8,525 nucleotides of DNA. Source: Candidatus Zixiibacteriota bacterium (GTDB lineage Bacteria > Zixibacteria > MSB-5A5 > SM1-73). A model generated the notes under the pieces. It searched no databases, was not told the origin of the DNA, and worked only from the letters and a program-made list of their open reading frames with translations. This document shows, piece after piece, positions 1 through 6,007 of this stretch. A program made the translations under genes and the position numbers. Location: positions 1-8,525 of the forward strand of contig JALHUP010000052.1 of NCBI GenBank assembly GCA_022866585.1, given 5' to 3'. The stretch's first letter is position 1; each line of letters starts with the position of its first letter.

Positions 1-16
1 AAAATCCAAAGAGTGC

Positions 17-32
17 CGATTTTGGAAAATCG
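17..32. repeat. Perfect short hairpin upstream of the first glycosyltransferase
   Basis: CGATTTT (17-23) and AAAATCG (26-32) are perfect inverted repeats separated by GG. A second small dyad, CGAG (31-34) with CTCG (42-45), follows directly. The hairpin is A/T-rich and has no T-tract after it, so it is not an obvious terminator. It may be the remnant of a dispersed palindromic repeat or the 3' end of something lying before the window. Confidence 0.45.
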
Positions 33-64
33 AGGTATAAGCTCGAAATTCATGTGTCCTGTAG

Positions 65-84
65 GTTGAGATTCATATCCCGAC
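65..84. repeat. Imperfect hairpin, possibly a decayed dispersed palindrome, just before the first gene
   Basis: GTTGAGAT (65-72) can pair with ATCCCGAC (77-84) across the loop TCAT. This gives eight positions with one G-U pair and one A-C mismatch. It ends 13 bases before the ATG at 98. No good Shine-Dalgarno motif lies between it and the start codon, so the hairpin could affect translation initiation of the first gene. It may equally be a degenerate copy of an intergenic palindromic repeat. Confidence 0.35.
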
Positions 85-97
85 AAATCTGATCAAA

Positions 98-1411
98 ATG
101 TGTGAATGCATCAAAAGAAAAGAAAAAAAGGTTTTAATCATTGCTTATTACTTTCCTCCCCTGGGTATGGGGGGAGTGCAGAGGGCGACCAAATTTGCCA
201 AATATCTTCCCTTATTCGGCTGGAACCCTTTTGTCCTAACGGTAAAAGATGTGGAATATTTAGCTAAAGACCCTTCCCTCTTAGAAGAGCTTTCCCCAGA
301 GGTGGAAATTGTTCGTACCGGGTCTTTTGACCCCTTGAGAATTTCTTTCGTATTGAAAAGCTTTTTCAAAAAGAGAAAACCAAAAGGCAAATCCGTCAAA
401 AAAAACAGGGTTAGAAGATCAAAATTATCTTCCTGGTTTTTCTTTCCGGACAGCAAGATCGGCTGGATCCCCTTTGCTCTCTTCGCTGGTTTAAAGCTGG
501 TAAGAGAAGAAAAAATAGATTTGATCTTTACCACCTCACCTCCTCCTTCCTTGCATTTGGCGGGTTATTTCTTGAAACTTTTAACCGGCAAACCCTGGGT
601 GGCGGATTTTAGAGACCCCTGGATCGGCTATAAATTTGAGATTTATCCTACTTTTCTTCATTTTTTTCTCAAGGATCAATTAGTAAGATTAATTGTCAGA
701 AATGCAGATAGAATAATATCTGCTAATCCTTCCATCACTAAGATAATGATGGAACAATACTCAGGGGCAAAAAAGATCGGGACGATCAATCAAGGTTACG
801 ATGAAAGCGATTTCGAAACCGGGGTTGCCAGGAAAGCAGAACTTTTCACCATAGGTTATCTGGGGACTTTCAGCCCGGATTGTGATCCTGAACCTCTCTT
901 TTGGGCTTTGCGAAATTTGATAGACCAGAAATTAATACCAAAAGACAAGATAAAGTTTATCCATGTTGGTCTTTCCATGGGGATGGACCTAGACGGATTG
1001 ATTGAGAAATATGATCTAAAACAAGTGTTTGATAAGAAAGGCTATCTTCCCCACAGGAAGGCTTTAGATCAGATGAAAGACGTTTCCATTTTTCTTTTGG
1101 TCACCTCGGACAATCCACTAATCTTTCCAGCAAAGGTGTTTGAATATCTCCTCTTCAAAAAGCCGATCTTGGGCATAGTTCCCCAAGAAAGTGGGGTGGG
1201 CAAGGTCATCTTGGAAATGAAATTGGGTAGGGTGGTCTCACCTGAGGATAAGAATGGAATCGCCGAGACTTTGCTTTATTATTTTTCAAATTTCGAAAAT
1301 AAAACTTTTTCTTTTTCCAGAAACGAAGAAAATGTAAAAAAGTTCGACCGAAGGTATTTAACCTCTAAGTTAGCTTCTATATTCGATCAAATAACGGGGA
1401 AGGCACGTTGA
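98..1411 (+). CDS. GT-B fold glycosyltransferase (family 4-like)
   Basis: This is a cytoplasmic or membrane-peripheral sugar transferase, probably moving a nucleotide-activated sugar onto a lipid-linked surface glycan. The N-terminal Rossmann half opens with the KVLIIAYYFPP strand (residues 11-21) and a glycine-rich GMGGVQRA loop (23-30), typical of family 4 acceptor domains. TTSPPP (145-150) and DFRDPW (170-175) are further hallmarks of this group. The donor-binding half begins near GYLGTF (253-258) and carries KVFEYLLFKKPILGI (346-360), the usual nucleotide-sugar region; the E of FEY occupies the conserved EX7E area. The 437-residue length suits the family. A very basic stretch at 91-109 may contact membrane lipid. 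ATG 98 is the only ordinary start before the first conserved strand; an in-frame stop lies at 62-64, and the ribosome site is poor. The stop overlaps the next gene. Sugar and acceptor specificity cannot be read. Confidence 0.86.
   Translation: MCECIKRKEKKVLIIAYYFPPLGMGGVQRATKFAKYLPLFGWNPFVLTVKDVEYLAKDPSLLEELSPEVEIVRTGSFDPLRISFVLKSFFKKRKPKGKSVKKNRVRRSKLSSWFFFPDSKIGWIPFALFAGLKLVREEKIDLIFTTSPPPSLHLAGYFLKLLTGKPWVADFRDPWIGYKFEIYPTFLHFFLKDQLVRLIVRNADRIISANPSITKIMMEQYSGAKKIGTINQGYDESDFETGVARKAELFTIGYLGTFSPDCDPEPLFWALRNLIDQKLIPKDKIKFIHVGLSMGMDLDGLIEKYDLKQVFDKKGYLPHRKALDQMKDVSIFLLVTSDNPLIFPAKVFEYLLFKKPILGIVPQESGVGKVILEMKLGRVVSPEDKNGIAETLLYYFSNFENKTFSFSRNEENVKKFDRRYLTSKLASIFDQITGKAR
1396..1403 (+). promoter_or_regulatory. 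Ribosome binding site supporting a TTG start
   Basis: GGGGAAGG lies inside the last codons of the upstream glycosyltransferase, four bases before the TTG at 1408-1410. The TTG overlaps the upstream stop codon (TTGA), so this site and the overlap together support the TTG start and suggest translational coupling. Confidence 0.6.
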
Positions 1412-2898
1412 CTAAAAAACAAATCTTAGTTCTTTTGGTGCTTTTGGCGTGTCAGCTCATGTTTTTATGCGGTTTTGTATTCCTTCGGCTAATAGACTAT
1501 GATGAAGGATCATATCTTTCCGCTGCCTATCTGGTCGGGGAAGGCAAACTCCCTTACCTGGATTTCTTCTATCCGCAAATGCCTTATCTTCCGTATGTTT
1601 ATTCACTTGTCTCCCATAGCGGATTGTGGTCACTCTTCGGGGGAAGGCTCATCTCCGCTTTCGCGGGACTTTTTCTTGCAGTAATTTTCTTCAGGTTTGT
1701 CCATAAATTTTCAGGTGACGTGAATCTATCTTTGCTTTTGTTTTTTTTATATGCCTTTAACGGCTTAACTATAAACTGGCATAGCGTGGTAAAAACCTTG
1801 GTCTTTTCGGATCTTTTTGGCTTTATCTCTTTTATCTTTTTTTCCTCTTATCTTCTATGTAAAGGTAAAGGCGGGAATCTGAAGGTTCTGCTAACGGGTT
1901 TTTTTATTGGCTTAGCGTTTAATTTTCGATTGACCTTTTTTCTTATTTTAGTAGTCGAAGGAATAATGATTTTTCTTTTCACCCCTCACCAGAATCTGAA
2001 GAAAAAAAGTCAGGCTCTAATTCTGTTGCTTTTGGGAGCACTCTTGTCGTCTCCTTTGGCCATTTATCTATTTTTTAAAAATCCATCTGCATTTATCTTC
2101 GGCAACATCGGTTATCACCAAGTTTGGGGGGGTAAGGTGGTTAAGATGTTTTTTTTAACAAAAATATTTACTCTGTGCAGGTTTCTTTTTTATCCTCAAA
2201 ACTTTCTGATCTGGATTTTGGCAATCCTCAGTGCCACCTGGTTAGTTCAAAGCTGGAAAAAAACAAAAAAATTAGCTTCTGAAAATAAAGTCATTTTCAC
2301 CGCTTCAAGCATTGCACTGATCATGATAATCATCTGTTTTTTTATGAGTCCCACCCAAACACAATACTACGAACAAGCGCTTCCTTATCTCGTAATCTCG
2401 TCTATCCCTGCTGTGAGTAAGTTTAAGGCTAAATGGGTGAACAAAAAGAGTGTGACTTTTGCCGTTTCTGGATTTTATCTTCTTTTTCTTGTTCCCTATA
2501 TCCTGATTTTTATTTTTGCTCTTCGTCCAAAAGATGGACCATATGAAATTCAGGAAGTAAAAAGGGTAATAGAAGCGGTGCAAGCAAATTCCAAGCCCGG
2601 TGAAGTGATCCTGTCCGGCTGGCCCGCTTATGCAGTATTTTCCGAAAGAAAAACTGTGCCCGGTTTGGAGACCTGGGGGTGGGAAATAATCCCTTTTTTG
2701 TCGCCGGAACAGAAGAAGAATTTTAAATTAATCGACAGTCTGGGGGTCAAAGAAACGATCTTAAACAAAACGGTCAACCTGATAGTCGAAGAGGAGTGGT
2801 TTCTTTCCAGTTTTGATGATTTGATCAAAGCCAATTACCGCTTGACAAAAACGACTAAATTCACCAAGATATATGTAGACAGAAAATCCACAGATTAA
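1408..2898 (+). CDS. Polytopic membrane glycosyltransferase, GT-C/PMT-like
   Basis: The protein has many hydrophobic segments, at roughly residues 5-27, 82-98, 106-120, 131-150, 159-192, 202-222, 263-281, 296-313 and 347-372. A soluble C-terminal region of about 120 residues follows. After the first membrane segment comes LIDYDEGSYLSAAYLVGEG (28-46), then DFFYPQMPY (52-60). This acidic first-loop pattern is known from lipid-phosphate-sugar dependent GT-C enzymes (GT39/ArnT/PMT group), where the aspartate or glutamate is catalytic. It most likely transfers a sugar from a polyprenyl-phosphate donor on the outer face of the membrane. The start is TTG, overlapping the previous gene by 4 bases with a good ribosome site. 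The next gene begins 12 bases after its stop, so all three are probably co-transcribed. The acceptor is unknown. It could also be a membrane protein of related fold without transferase activity. Confidence 0.78.
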   Translation: MTKKQILVLLVLLACQLMFLCGFVFLRLIDYDEGSYLSAAYLVGEGKLPYLDFFYPQMPYLPYVYSLVSHSGLWSLFGGRLISAFAGLFLAVIFFRFVHKFSGDVNLSLLLFFLYAFNGLTINWHSVVKTLVFSDLFGFISFIFFSSYLLCKGKGGNLKVLLTGFFIGLAFNFRLTFFLILVVEGIMIFLFTPHQNLKKKSQALILLLLGALLSSPLAIYLFFKNPSAFIFGNIGYHQVWGGKVVKMFFLTKIFTLCRFLFYPQNFLIWILAILSATWLVQSWKKTKKLASENKVIFTASSIALIMIIICFFMSPTQTQYYEQALPYLVISSIPAVSKFKAKWVNKKSVTFAVSGFYLLFLVPYILIFIFALRPKDGPYEIQEVKRVIEAVQANSKPGEVILSGWPAYAVFSERKTVPGLETWGWEIIPFLSPEQKKNFKLIDSLGVKETILNKTVNLIVEEEWFLSSFDDLIKANYRLTKTTKFTKIYVDRKSTD

Positions 2899-2910
2899 AA
2901 CTAACTAAAC

Positions 2911-3801
2911 ATGGACCTCTCCATTATCATAGTCACTTGGAATTCCCAGGAATTTATTCGCAATTGTTTGGATTCCATTTTGGTTTCAGCCGGGAACTTA
3001 AGCTTTGAAATAATCGTGGTGGATAATGATTCCTCCGATGAAACTGCCAAGATTGTGGAACAGTTTTATCCGCAGGTGAATCTGATTCAGAATAAAAAGA
3101 ATTTAGGCTATGCCAAAGCCAACAATCAAGGCATAGAGGAAACCAGAGGCGAATACATACTTTTACTAAATCCCGACACTCAAGTTTTGGAAGATGCTTT
3201 ACCTTTGATGTATGAATTCATGGAGCAAAATCCTGAAATTGGAGCTTTGGGACCAAAGCTTTTGAATCCGGATAAGAGTGTCCAAGCATCCTGTAGAGAA
3301 TTTCCGACTTTCTCCACACTCGTCTGGGAGTTTTCTGGTTTAAGCCGGCTTTTCCCTAAAAGCAGTGTTTTCGGTAGATGGAGGATGGGATATTTCGATT
3401 TTGATAAAAAGAGAGAGGTCGATCAACCTATGGGTTCATGCCTTATGCTCCGAAGGGAGACTCTGGATGATGTAGGAATTTTAGATGAGAACTTTGGGAT
3501 GTTTTTCAACGACGTGGATCTGTGCTTCCGAATTAAAAAAAGAGGCTGGAAAATTTATTTTTATCCTGAGCCAAAAGTGATTCACTTCAAGGGTGCTTCC
3601 ACCAGAAAAGCAAAAACCAAGATGCTCTGGCTATCGCATTTAGCTTTTTATAAATTCTTCAAAAAACATAAGACAGGCTTAGTAAACCGCCTTTTACTTT
3701 TTATCTTTTTAATTCCTTTAATCTTTTCCGCCTGGGTGAGGATTTTATTCTTTCATTTAGGAAAACTAACCGGAATAGCGAGACTTGTCTCGCGTATTTG
3801 A
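2911..3801 (+). CDS. GT-A family 2 glycosyltransferase, rhamnosyltransferase-like
   Basis: This is an inverting nucleotide-sugar transferase of the WbbL/rhamnosyltransferase type. Visible motifs in order are: SIIIVTWNS (4-12), the beta-alpha nucleotide-binding start; VVDNDSSDET (36-45); NLGYAKANNQG (64-74); LLLNPDT (84-90), the DXD-equivalent that holds metal and nucleotide; DQPMGSCLMLRR (171-182), the acceptor loop; and FFNDVDLCFRIKKRGWKI (198-215), where N-D replaces the more usual E-D of the catalytic-base motif. H225 follows in the usual KVIHFKG setting. A hydrophobic segment at 259-281 probably anchors it to the membrane. The 296-residue length is normal. The ATG is 12 bases after the previous stop and has no clear Shine-Dalgarno. 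The last residues (ARLVSR) are encoded by a perfect hairpin, so the C-terminal tip may derive from an inserted repeat. Donor sugar is not determined. Confidence 0.92.
   Translation: MDLSIIIVTWNSQEFIRNCLDSILVSAGNLSFEIIVVDNDSSDETAKIVEQFYPQVNLIQNKKNLGYAKANNQGIEETRGEYILLLNPDTQVLEDALPLMYEFMEQNPEIGALGPKLLNPDKSVQASCREFPTFSTLVWEFSGLSRLFPKSSVFGRWRMGYFDFDKKREVDQPMGSCLMLRRETLDDVGILDENFGMFFNDVDLCFRIKKRGWKIYFYPEPKVIHFKGASTRKAKTKMLWLSHLAFYKFFKKHKTGLVNRLLLFIFLIPLIFSAWVRILFFHLGKLTGIARLVSRI
3778..3793. repeat. Perfect hairpin inside the 3' end of the family 2 glycosyltransferase
   Basis: GCGAGAC (3778-3784) pairs exactly with GTCTCGC (3787-3793) around TT. The hairpin falls in the last codons of the glycosyltransferase gene, whose stop is at 3799-3801. 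A further GAGAC follows at 3800-3804. A perfect palindrome in coding sequence at a gene end is typical of an intergenic repeat that has invaded the gene terminus. Confidence 0.6.
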
Positions 3802-3813
3802 GACACGCAGAGC

Positions 3814-3832
3814 CCCCCGCCAAAGGCGGGGG
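3814..3832 (+). terminator. GC-rich hairpin after the glycosyltransferase operon, possible terminator
   Basis: CCCCCGCC (3814-3821) pairs perfectly with GGCGGGGG (3825-3832) around AAA, a strong 8-pair stem 12 bases after the stop codon. The following bases, ATTTCCGTTT, are only weakly T-rich, so intrinsic termination is plausible but not clear. It could instead be a dispersed repeat; its CCGCC/GGCGG core is shared with the hairpin at 3910-3926. Confidence 0.5.
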
Positions 3833-3909
3833 ATTTCCGTTTCACTCTAACAAGCTCTGTTACTCCTGTAATAGGCGAAAGCTTAGTCGATGTCTTCTAT
3901 TGTCAAGCA

Positions 3910-3926
3910 CTCCGCCTTCGGCGGAG
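3910..3926. repeat. Perfect GC-rich hairpin in the convergent intergenic region
   Basis: CTCCGCC (3910-3916) pairs with GGCGGAG (3920-3926) around TTC. The inner CCGCC/GGCGG arms match those of the hairpin at 3814-3832, and only the loop and outer bases differ. This suggests two copies of a related palindromic repeat. No T-tract follows on either strand. Confidence 0.55.
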
Positions 3927-3963
3927 ATGCATGACTTACAATACTCTTTGAACCTTTTAAGGC

Positions 3964-3985
3964 TTCGGCAATTCCTCTTGCCGAA
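3964..3985 (-). terminator. Hairpin 28 bases after the methyltransferase stop, possible terminator or repeat
   Basis: TTCGGCAA (3964-3971) pairs exactly with TTGCCGAA (3978-3985) around a 6-base loop. On the minus strand this is the first strong stem after the adenine methyltransferase stop, so it may stabilise or end that transcript. The sequence after it on the minus strand is GCCTTAAAAGG, without a T-run, so a simple intrinsic terminator is not well supported. Confidence 0.4.
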
Positions 3986-4013
3986 ATATCCTGAAAAAGA
4001 CAATCTAATACAC

Positions 4014-4910
4014 CTAACCTTTGGGGCGCGAGGCAGGGCGTGGGAGAGATAACGGCGTAATAATCAGTTCCTTCTCTAGTCTTCTCCCCCCTGAGTTTAT
4101 TGAATAGGGCATCTCGACGTGCATCGGGGCATTTCCGTTTCGTTTATACATTCTTCTTATTTCTGGTGCATCATCATAACTCAGGACCCAATCATATTTA
4201 AGAGATAGAATAAAATCACAAAACCGCTTGTGATCCTCAATACTAAAGTATTTCCGGTAAAGATCACAAGCTTTATTGAAAAAAGGTGGATCGAAATAGA
4301 AAAATGCTTTATTTAACCTTTTTCTTTTAAGCAACCAATTCTCAGCATATTCTATTGTATCCTTCCAGTCGTACGGTAATACAACTACCTTTCTTCTGAA
4401 AGATGATATGACTTTTATTTTCTCGATTATTTTCTCTTTGTTAAATCTGCAGGATATTTTATAATCTGAGGTTTGTTTGTATCCACCTAATGGACCAACA
4501 CTATCCGTCATTATCCCCGAGAAGCTTGTTCTGTTAAGGAAGATGCAAGCTTCAGCTAATATTTTCTCAGGATAGTCTTCGACGCGTTTTGCAATAGTTT
4601 TGTAATTTTGGAAATTCCTAAGATTAATCTTAACATTCTTTATAAAATTAATAAGATATTTAGTATCAGAAAATAACACGTACCAAAAACTATATATAAG
4701 TCTGTCTTTGTCGGAAATAATAGCTTTTTCTACGATTTTATTTTTAAGAAAATATAAAACTACACTTCCTCCACCAACGAAGGGTTCTACTAAGACATTA
4801 GGTTGTATTCCATTGTGTTGCAGTATTTCATATAGATATGTTACAAGTCTTCGCTTTGATCCGGGGTATCTAAGCGGACTTAAATTGGTAGCATTTATCT
4901 TAATTTTCAT
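4014..4910 (-). CDS. D12-class (alpha) DNA adenine N6-methyltransferase
   Basis: The enzyme transfers a methyl group from S-adenosylmethionine to N6 of adenine in a specific DNA sequence, most likely as the modification half of a restriction or defence system. Motifs follow the alpha-class order: PLRYPGSKRRL (12-22, motif X), VEPFVGGGSV (41-50, motif I, cofactor loop), SDKDRLIYSFW (66-76), FLNRTSFSGI (124-133), YFDPPFF (205-211, catalytic motif IV in a DPPF form) and VLSYDD (242-247). The target-recognition segment should lie within about 80-200. The 298-residue length matches Dam/DpnM-type proteins, but the recognition sequence cannot be deduced. ATG 4910 fits motif X close to the N terminus; a weak GGTG ribosome site lies 7 bases upstream. 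It is last in a minus-strand cassette and is separated by 136 bases from the nuclease-like gene, with a possible promoter of its own. The basic, proline-rich tail (290-298) is unusual. It could also be a solitary methyltransferase. Confidence 0.94.
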   Translation of the reverse strand: MKIKINATNLSPLRYPGSKRRLVTYLYEILQHNGIQPNVLVEPFVGGGSVVLYFLKNKIVEKAIISDKDRLIYSFWYVLFSDTKYLINFIKNVKINLRNFQNYKTIAKRVEDYPEKILAEACIFLNRTSFSGIMTDSVGPLGGYKQTSDYKISCRFNKEKIIEKIKVISSFRRKVVVLPYDWKDTIEYAENWLLKRKRLNKAFFYFDPPFFNKACDLYRKYFSIEDHKRFCDFILSLKYDWVLSYDDAPEIRRMYKRNGNAPMHVEMPYSINSGGRRLEKELIITPLSLPRPASRPKG

Positions 4911-4921
4911 TATAAAACACC

Positions 4922-4947
4922 GACCTAAAGTTATTACTTATAAGGTC
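4922..4947 (-). promoter_or_regulatory. Inverted repeat in the methyltransferase leader, possible operator or RNA hairpin
   Basis: GACCT (4922-4926) and AGGTC (4943-4947) form an inverted repeat. Inside it, AAGT (4928-4931) can pair with ACTT (4936-4939) around TATT, leaving a small asymmetric internal loop. In the minus-strand transcript this places AGG in the 3' arm, 13 bases before the start codon and next to the weak GGTG site. It could act as a protein-binding dyad or a weak translation-control hairpin. The stem is short, so this is tentative. Confidence 0.35.
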
Positions 4948-4953
4948 TACCAT
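4937..4953 (-). promoter_or_regulatory. 17-base element shared with the ParB-like gene leader (methyltransferase copy)
   Basis: Plus-strand CTTATAAGGTCTACCAT matches CTAATCAGGTCTCCCAC at 7122-7138 in 13 of 17 positions. This copy begins 2 bases past the proposed -10 box of the methyltransferase promoter and contains the perfect 8-base palindrome CTTATAAG. The placement near the expected start of transcription suggests an operator shared by two transcription units. Inference only. Confidence 0.4.
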
Positions 4954-4955
4954 GT

Positions 4956-4983
4956 ATTTTAAGACGCCCCTAACTATTTGCAA
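4956..4983 (-). promoter_or_regulatory. Candidate sigma-70-type promoter for the methyltransferase
   Basis: On the minus strand, TTGCAA (4983-4978) and TAAAAT (4961-4956) are separated by 16 bases; they match the -35 and -10 consensus in 4 and 5 of 6 positions. The leader would be about 40 bases. The -35 box lies within the perfect palindrome ATTTGCAAAT (4976-4985), which could be a repressor site. An own promoter would allow modification to be made independently of the upstream genes. Confidence 0.4.
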
Positions 4984-5046
4984 ATGAGAATCAGAGTATT
5001 ATTTAGTTTAGTATGGGTTATTGAATGACAAAATTGACTATTATAT

Positions 5047-6003
5047 CTACACTCTGAAAAAATCTTGTAAAGCCTGCAATCTTATTTCTCTAAAAGCTGT
5101 TCTACAAAGATTATTTGTCCAGTTATCCTTCCAATGTTTTGTTAACAACGCAATTCTACAGCGATTGAACAACATACCACCAAGAAGTTGTACTGTTATG
5201 TTCCAATTATCGAGATGATAGGTGTTGGATATGTCAGGAACATGCGGGATAAACATACCTGTGATTGGCGGAGTGTGGTCTTCCACAAAAGCTTTGAATC
5301 TATTAACGTTTCCCAACTTAGTGCCCCAATCGGATCCGGCAGCGCATTGCCCCAAAAACAAAAGACCACCAAGAAGTTTATCTGGAAAACCTTTCCAAGC
5401 AATTACATCTAGTCCTGCGTCCCTAGCTATTTCTGCAGCAGGTCTGTTTCTTGGCTTCATCTCACTACACTGAGAACAGATTTCCTTCAATGCTTTTAAG
5501 AAGCGAGGATTCGATACATCACCTTGCCATCTTCTCGGCCATCCAAAAACCACAGTTTTTGCATAAAGATTTTTATTATGGAGAAGAGACTGGACAGCCA
5601 CTGCTGAAAGTTCTTCAAATTTTTTTGCTACATTGTCTTTTTTCCATTTTTCGCAATATTGATGTTTATCAGTTCCGAAGAATGATATTAGCAAGCAGAA
5701 TTTGTAAGACAGAAAACCAGTTACTCCTTTCTTTCTTTTAATCTTATCACCTTTCAAATAAAACGGATATGCATCTCCAGTAGATTTTTCTCTTCTTTGT
5801 ATTTCCGAAAAAACATCTGATACTGTGGAATCCGCTTCGGATTCTCCTATTTGATCCTCAGGGTCATCTTGCTCACTTCTAAGTGAATATAGCAAGTCTT
5901 GAATTGAAACACTTTTATCAGGGTCTATTAGTGCGTTTATCTCAATCCAATCTGCTAACTTTGAGGCTGTTCTCTCTATTGGTAATTCGACATAGATGGG
6001 CAT
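5047..6003 (-). CDS. Putative Mrr-like restriction nuclease, uncharacterised family
   Basis: I do not recognise a named family. A helix-like KKFEELSAVAVQSLL (127-141) resembles the conserved FE-containing first helix of Mrr-type PD-(D/E)XK nucleases. It is followed by DAGLDVIAWK (195-204), with a G-x-D strand, and LLFLGQCAAG (214-223), where Q-x-x would correspond to the (D/E/Q)-X-K strand. In this reading E130/E131, D199 and Q219 are the core, but residue 221 is alanine, so the usual lysine is missing; K204 might substitute. Residues 43-60 are acidic and probably flexible. A CxxC (176, 179) lies just before the core. The C-terminal third is rich in aromatic and basic residues and could bind DNA. 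There is no signal peptide or membrane segment. The ATG at 6003 is 4 bases after the ParB-like stop, so the two are almost certainly translated together. A non-nuclease role is possible. The gene itself is secure; the function is inferred. Confidence 0.6.
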   Translation of the reverse strand: MPIYVELPIERTASKLADWIEINALIDPDKSVSIQDLLYSLRSEQDDPEDQIGESEADSTVSDVFSEIQRREKSTGDAYPFYLKGDKIKRKKGVTGFLSYKFCLLISFFGTDKHQYCEKWKKDNVAKKFEELSAVAVQSLLHNKNLYAKTVVFGWPRRWQGDVSNPRFLKALKEICSQCSEMKPRNRPAAEIARDAGLDVIAWKGFPDKLLGGLLFLGQCAAGSDWGTKLGNVNRFKAFVEDHTPPITGMFIPHVPDISNTYHLDNWNITVQLLGGMLFNRCRIALLTKHWKDNWTNNLCRTAFREIRLQALQDFFRV

Positions 6004-6007
6004 TATG

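Noticed and set aside
3778..3985. CRISPR array
   Set aside because: The hairpins differ in sequence and spacing, and there are no repeated units with spacers.
3798..4052. 84-codon plus-strand open frame beginning at the end of the family 2 glycosyltransferase
   Set aside because: It runs through three hairpins and into the methyltransferase 3' end, has no ribosome site and gives a low-complexity product with no recognisable motif.
4014..4910. Assigning GATC as the methyltransferase target
   Set aside because: Alpha-class D12 enzymes include Dam but also enzymes with other targets. GATC occurs repeatedly in the window, and nothing in the sequence decides the specificity.
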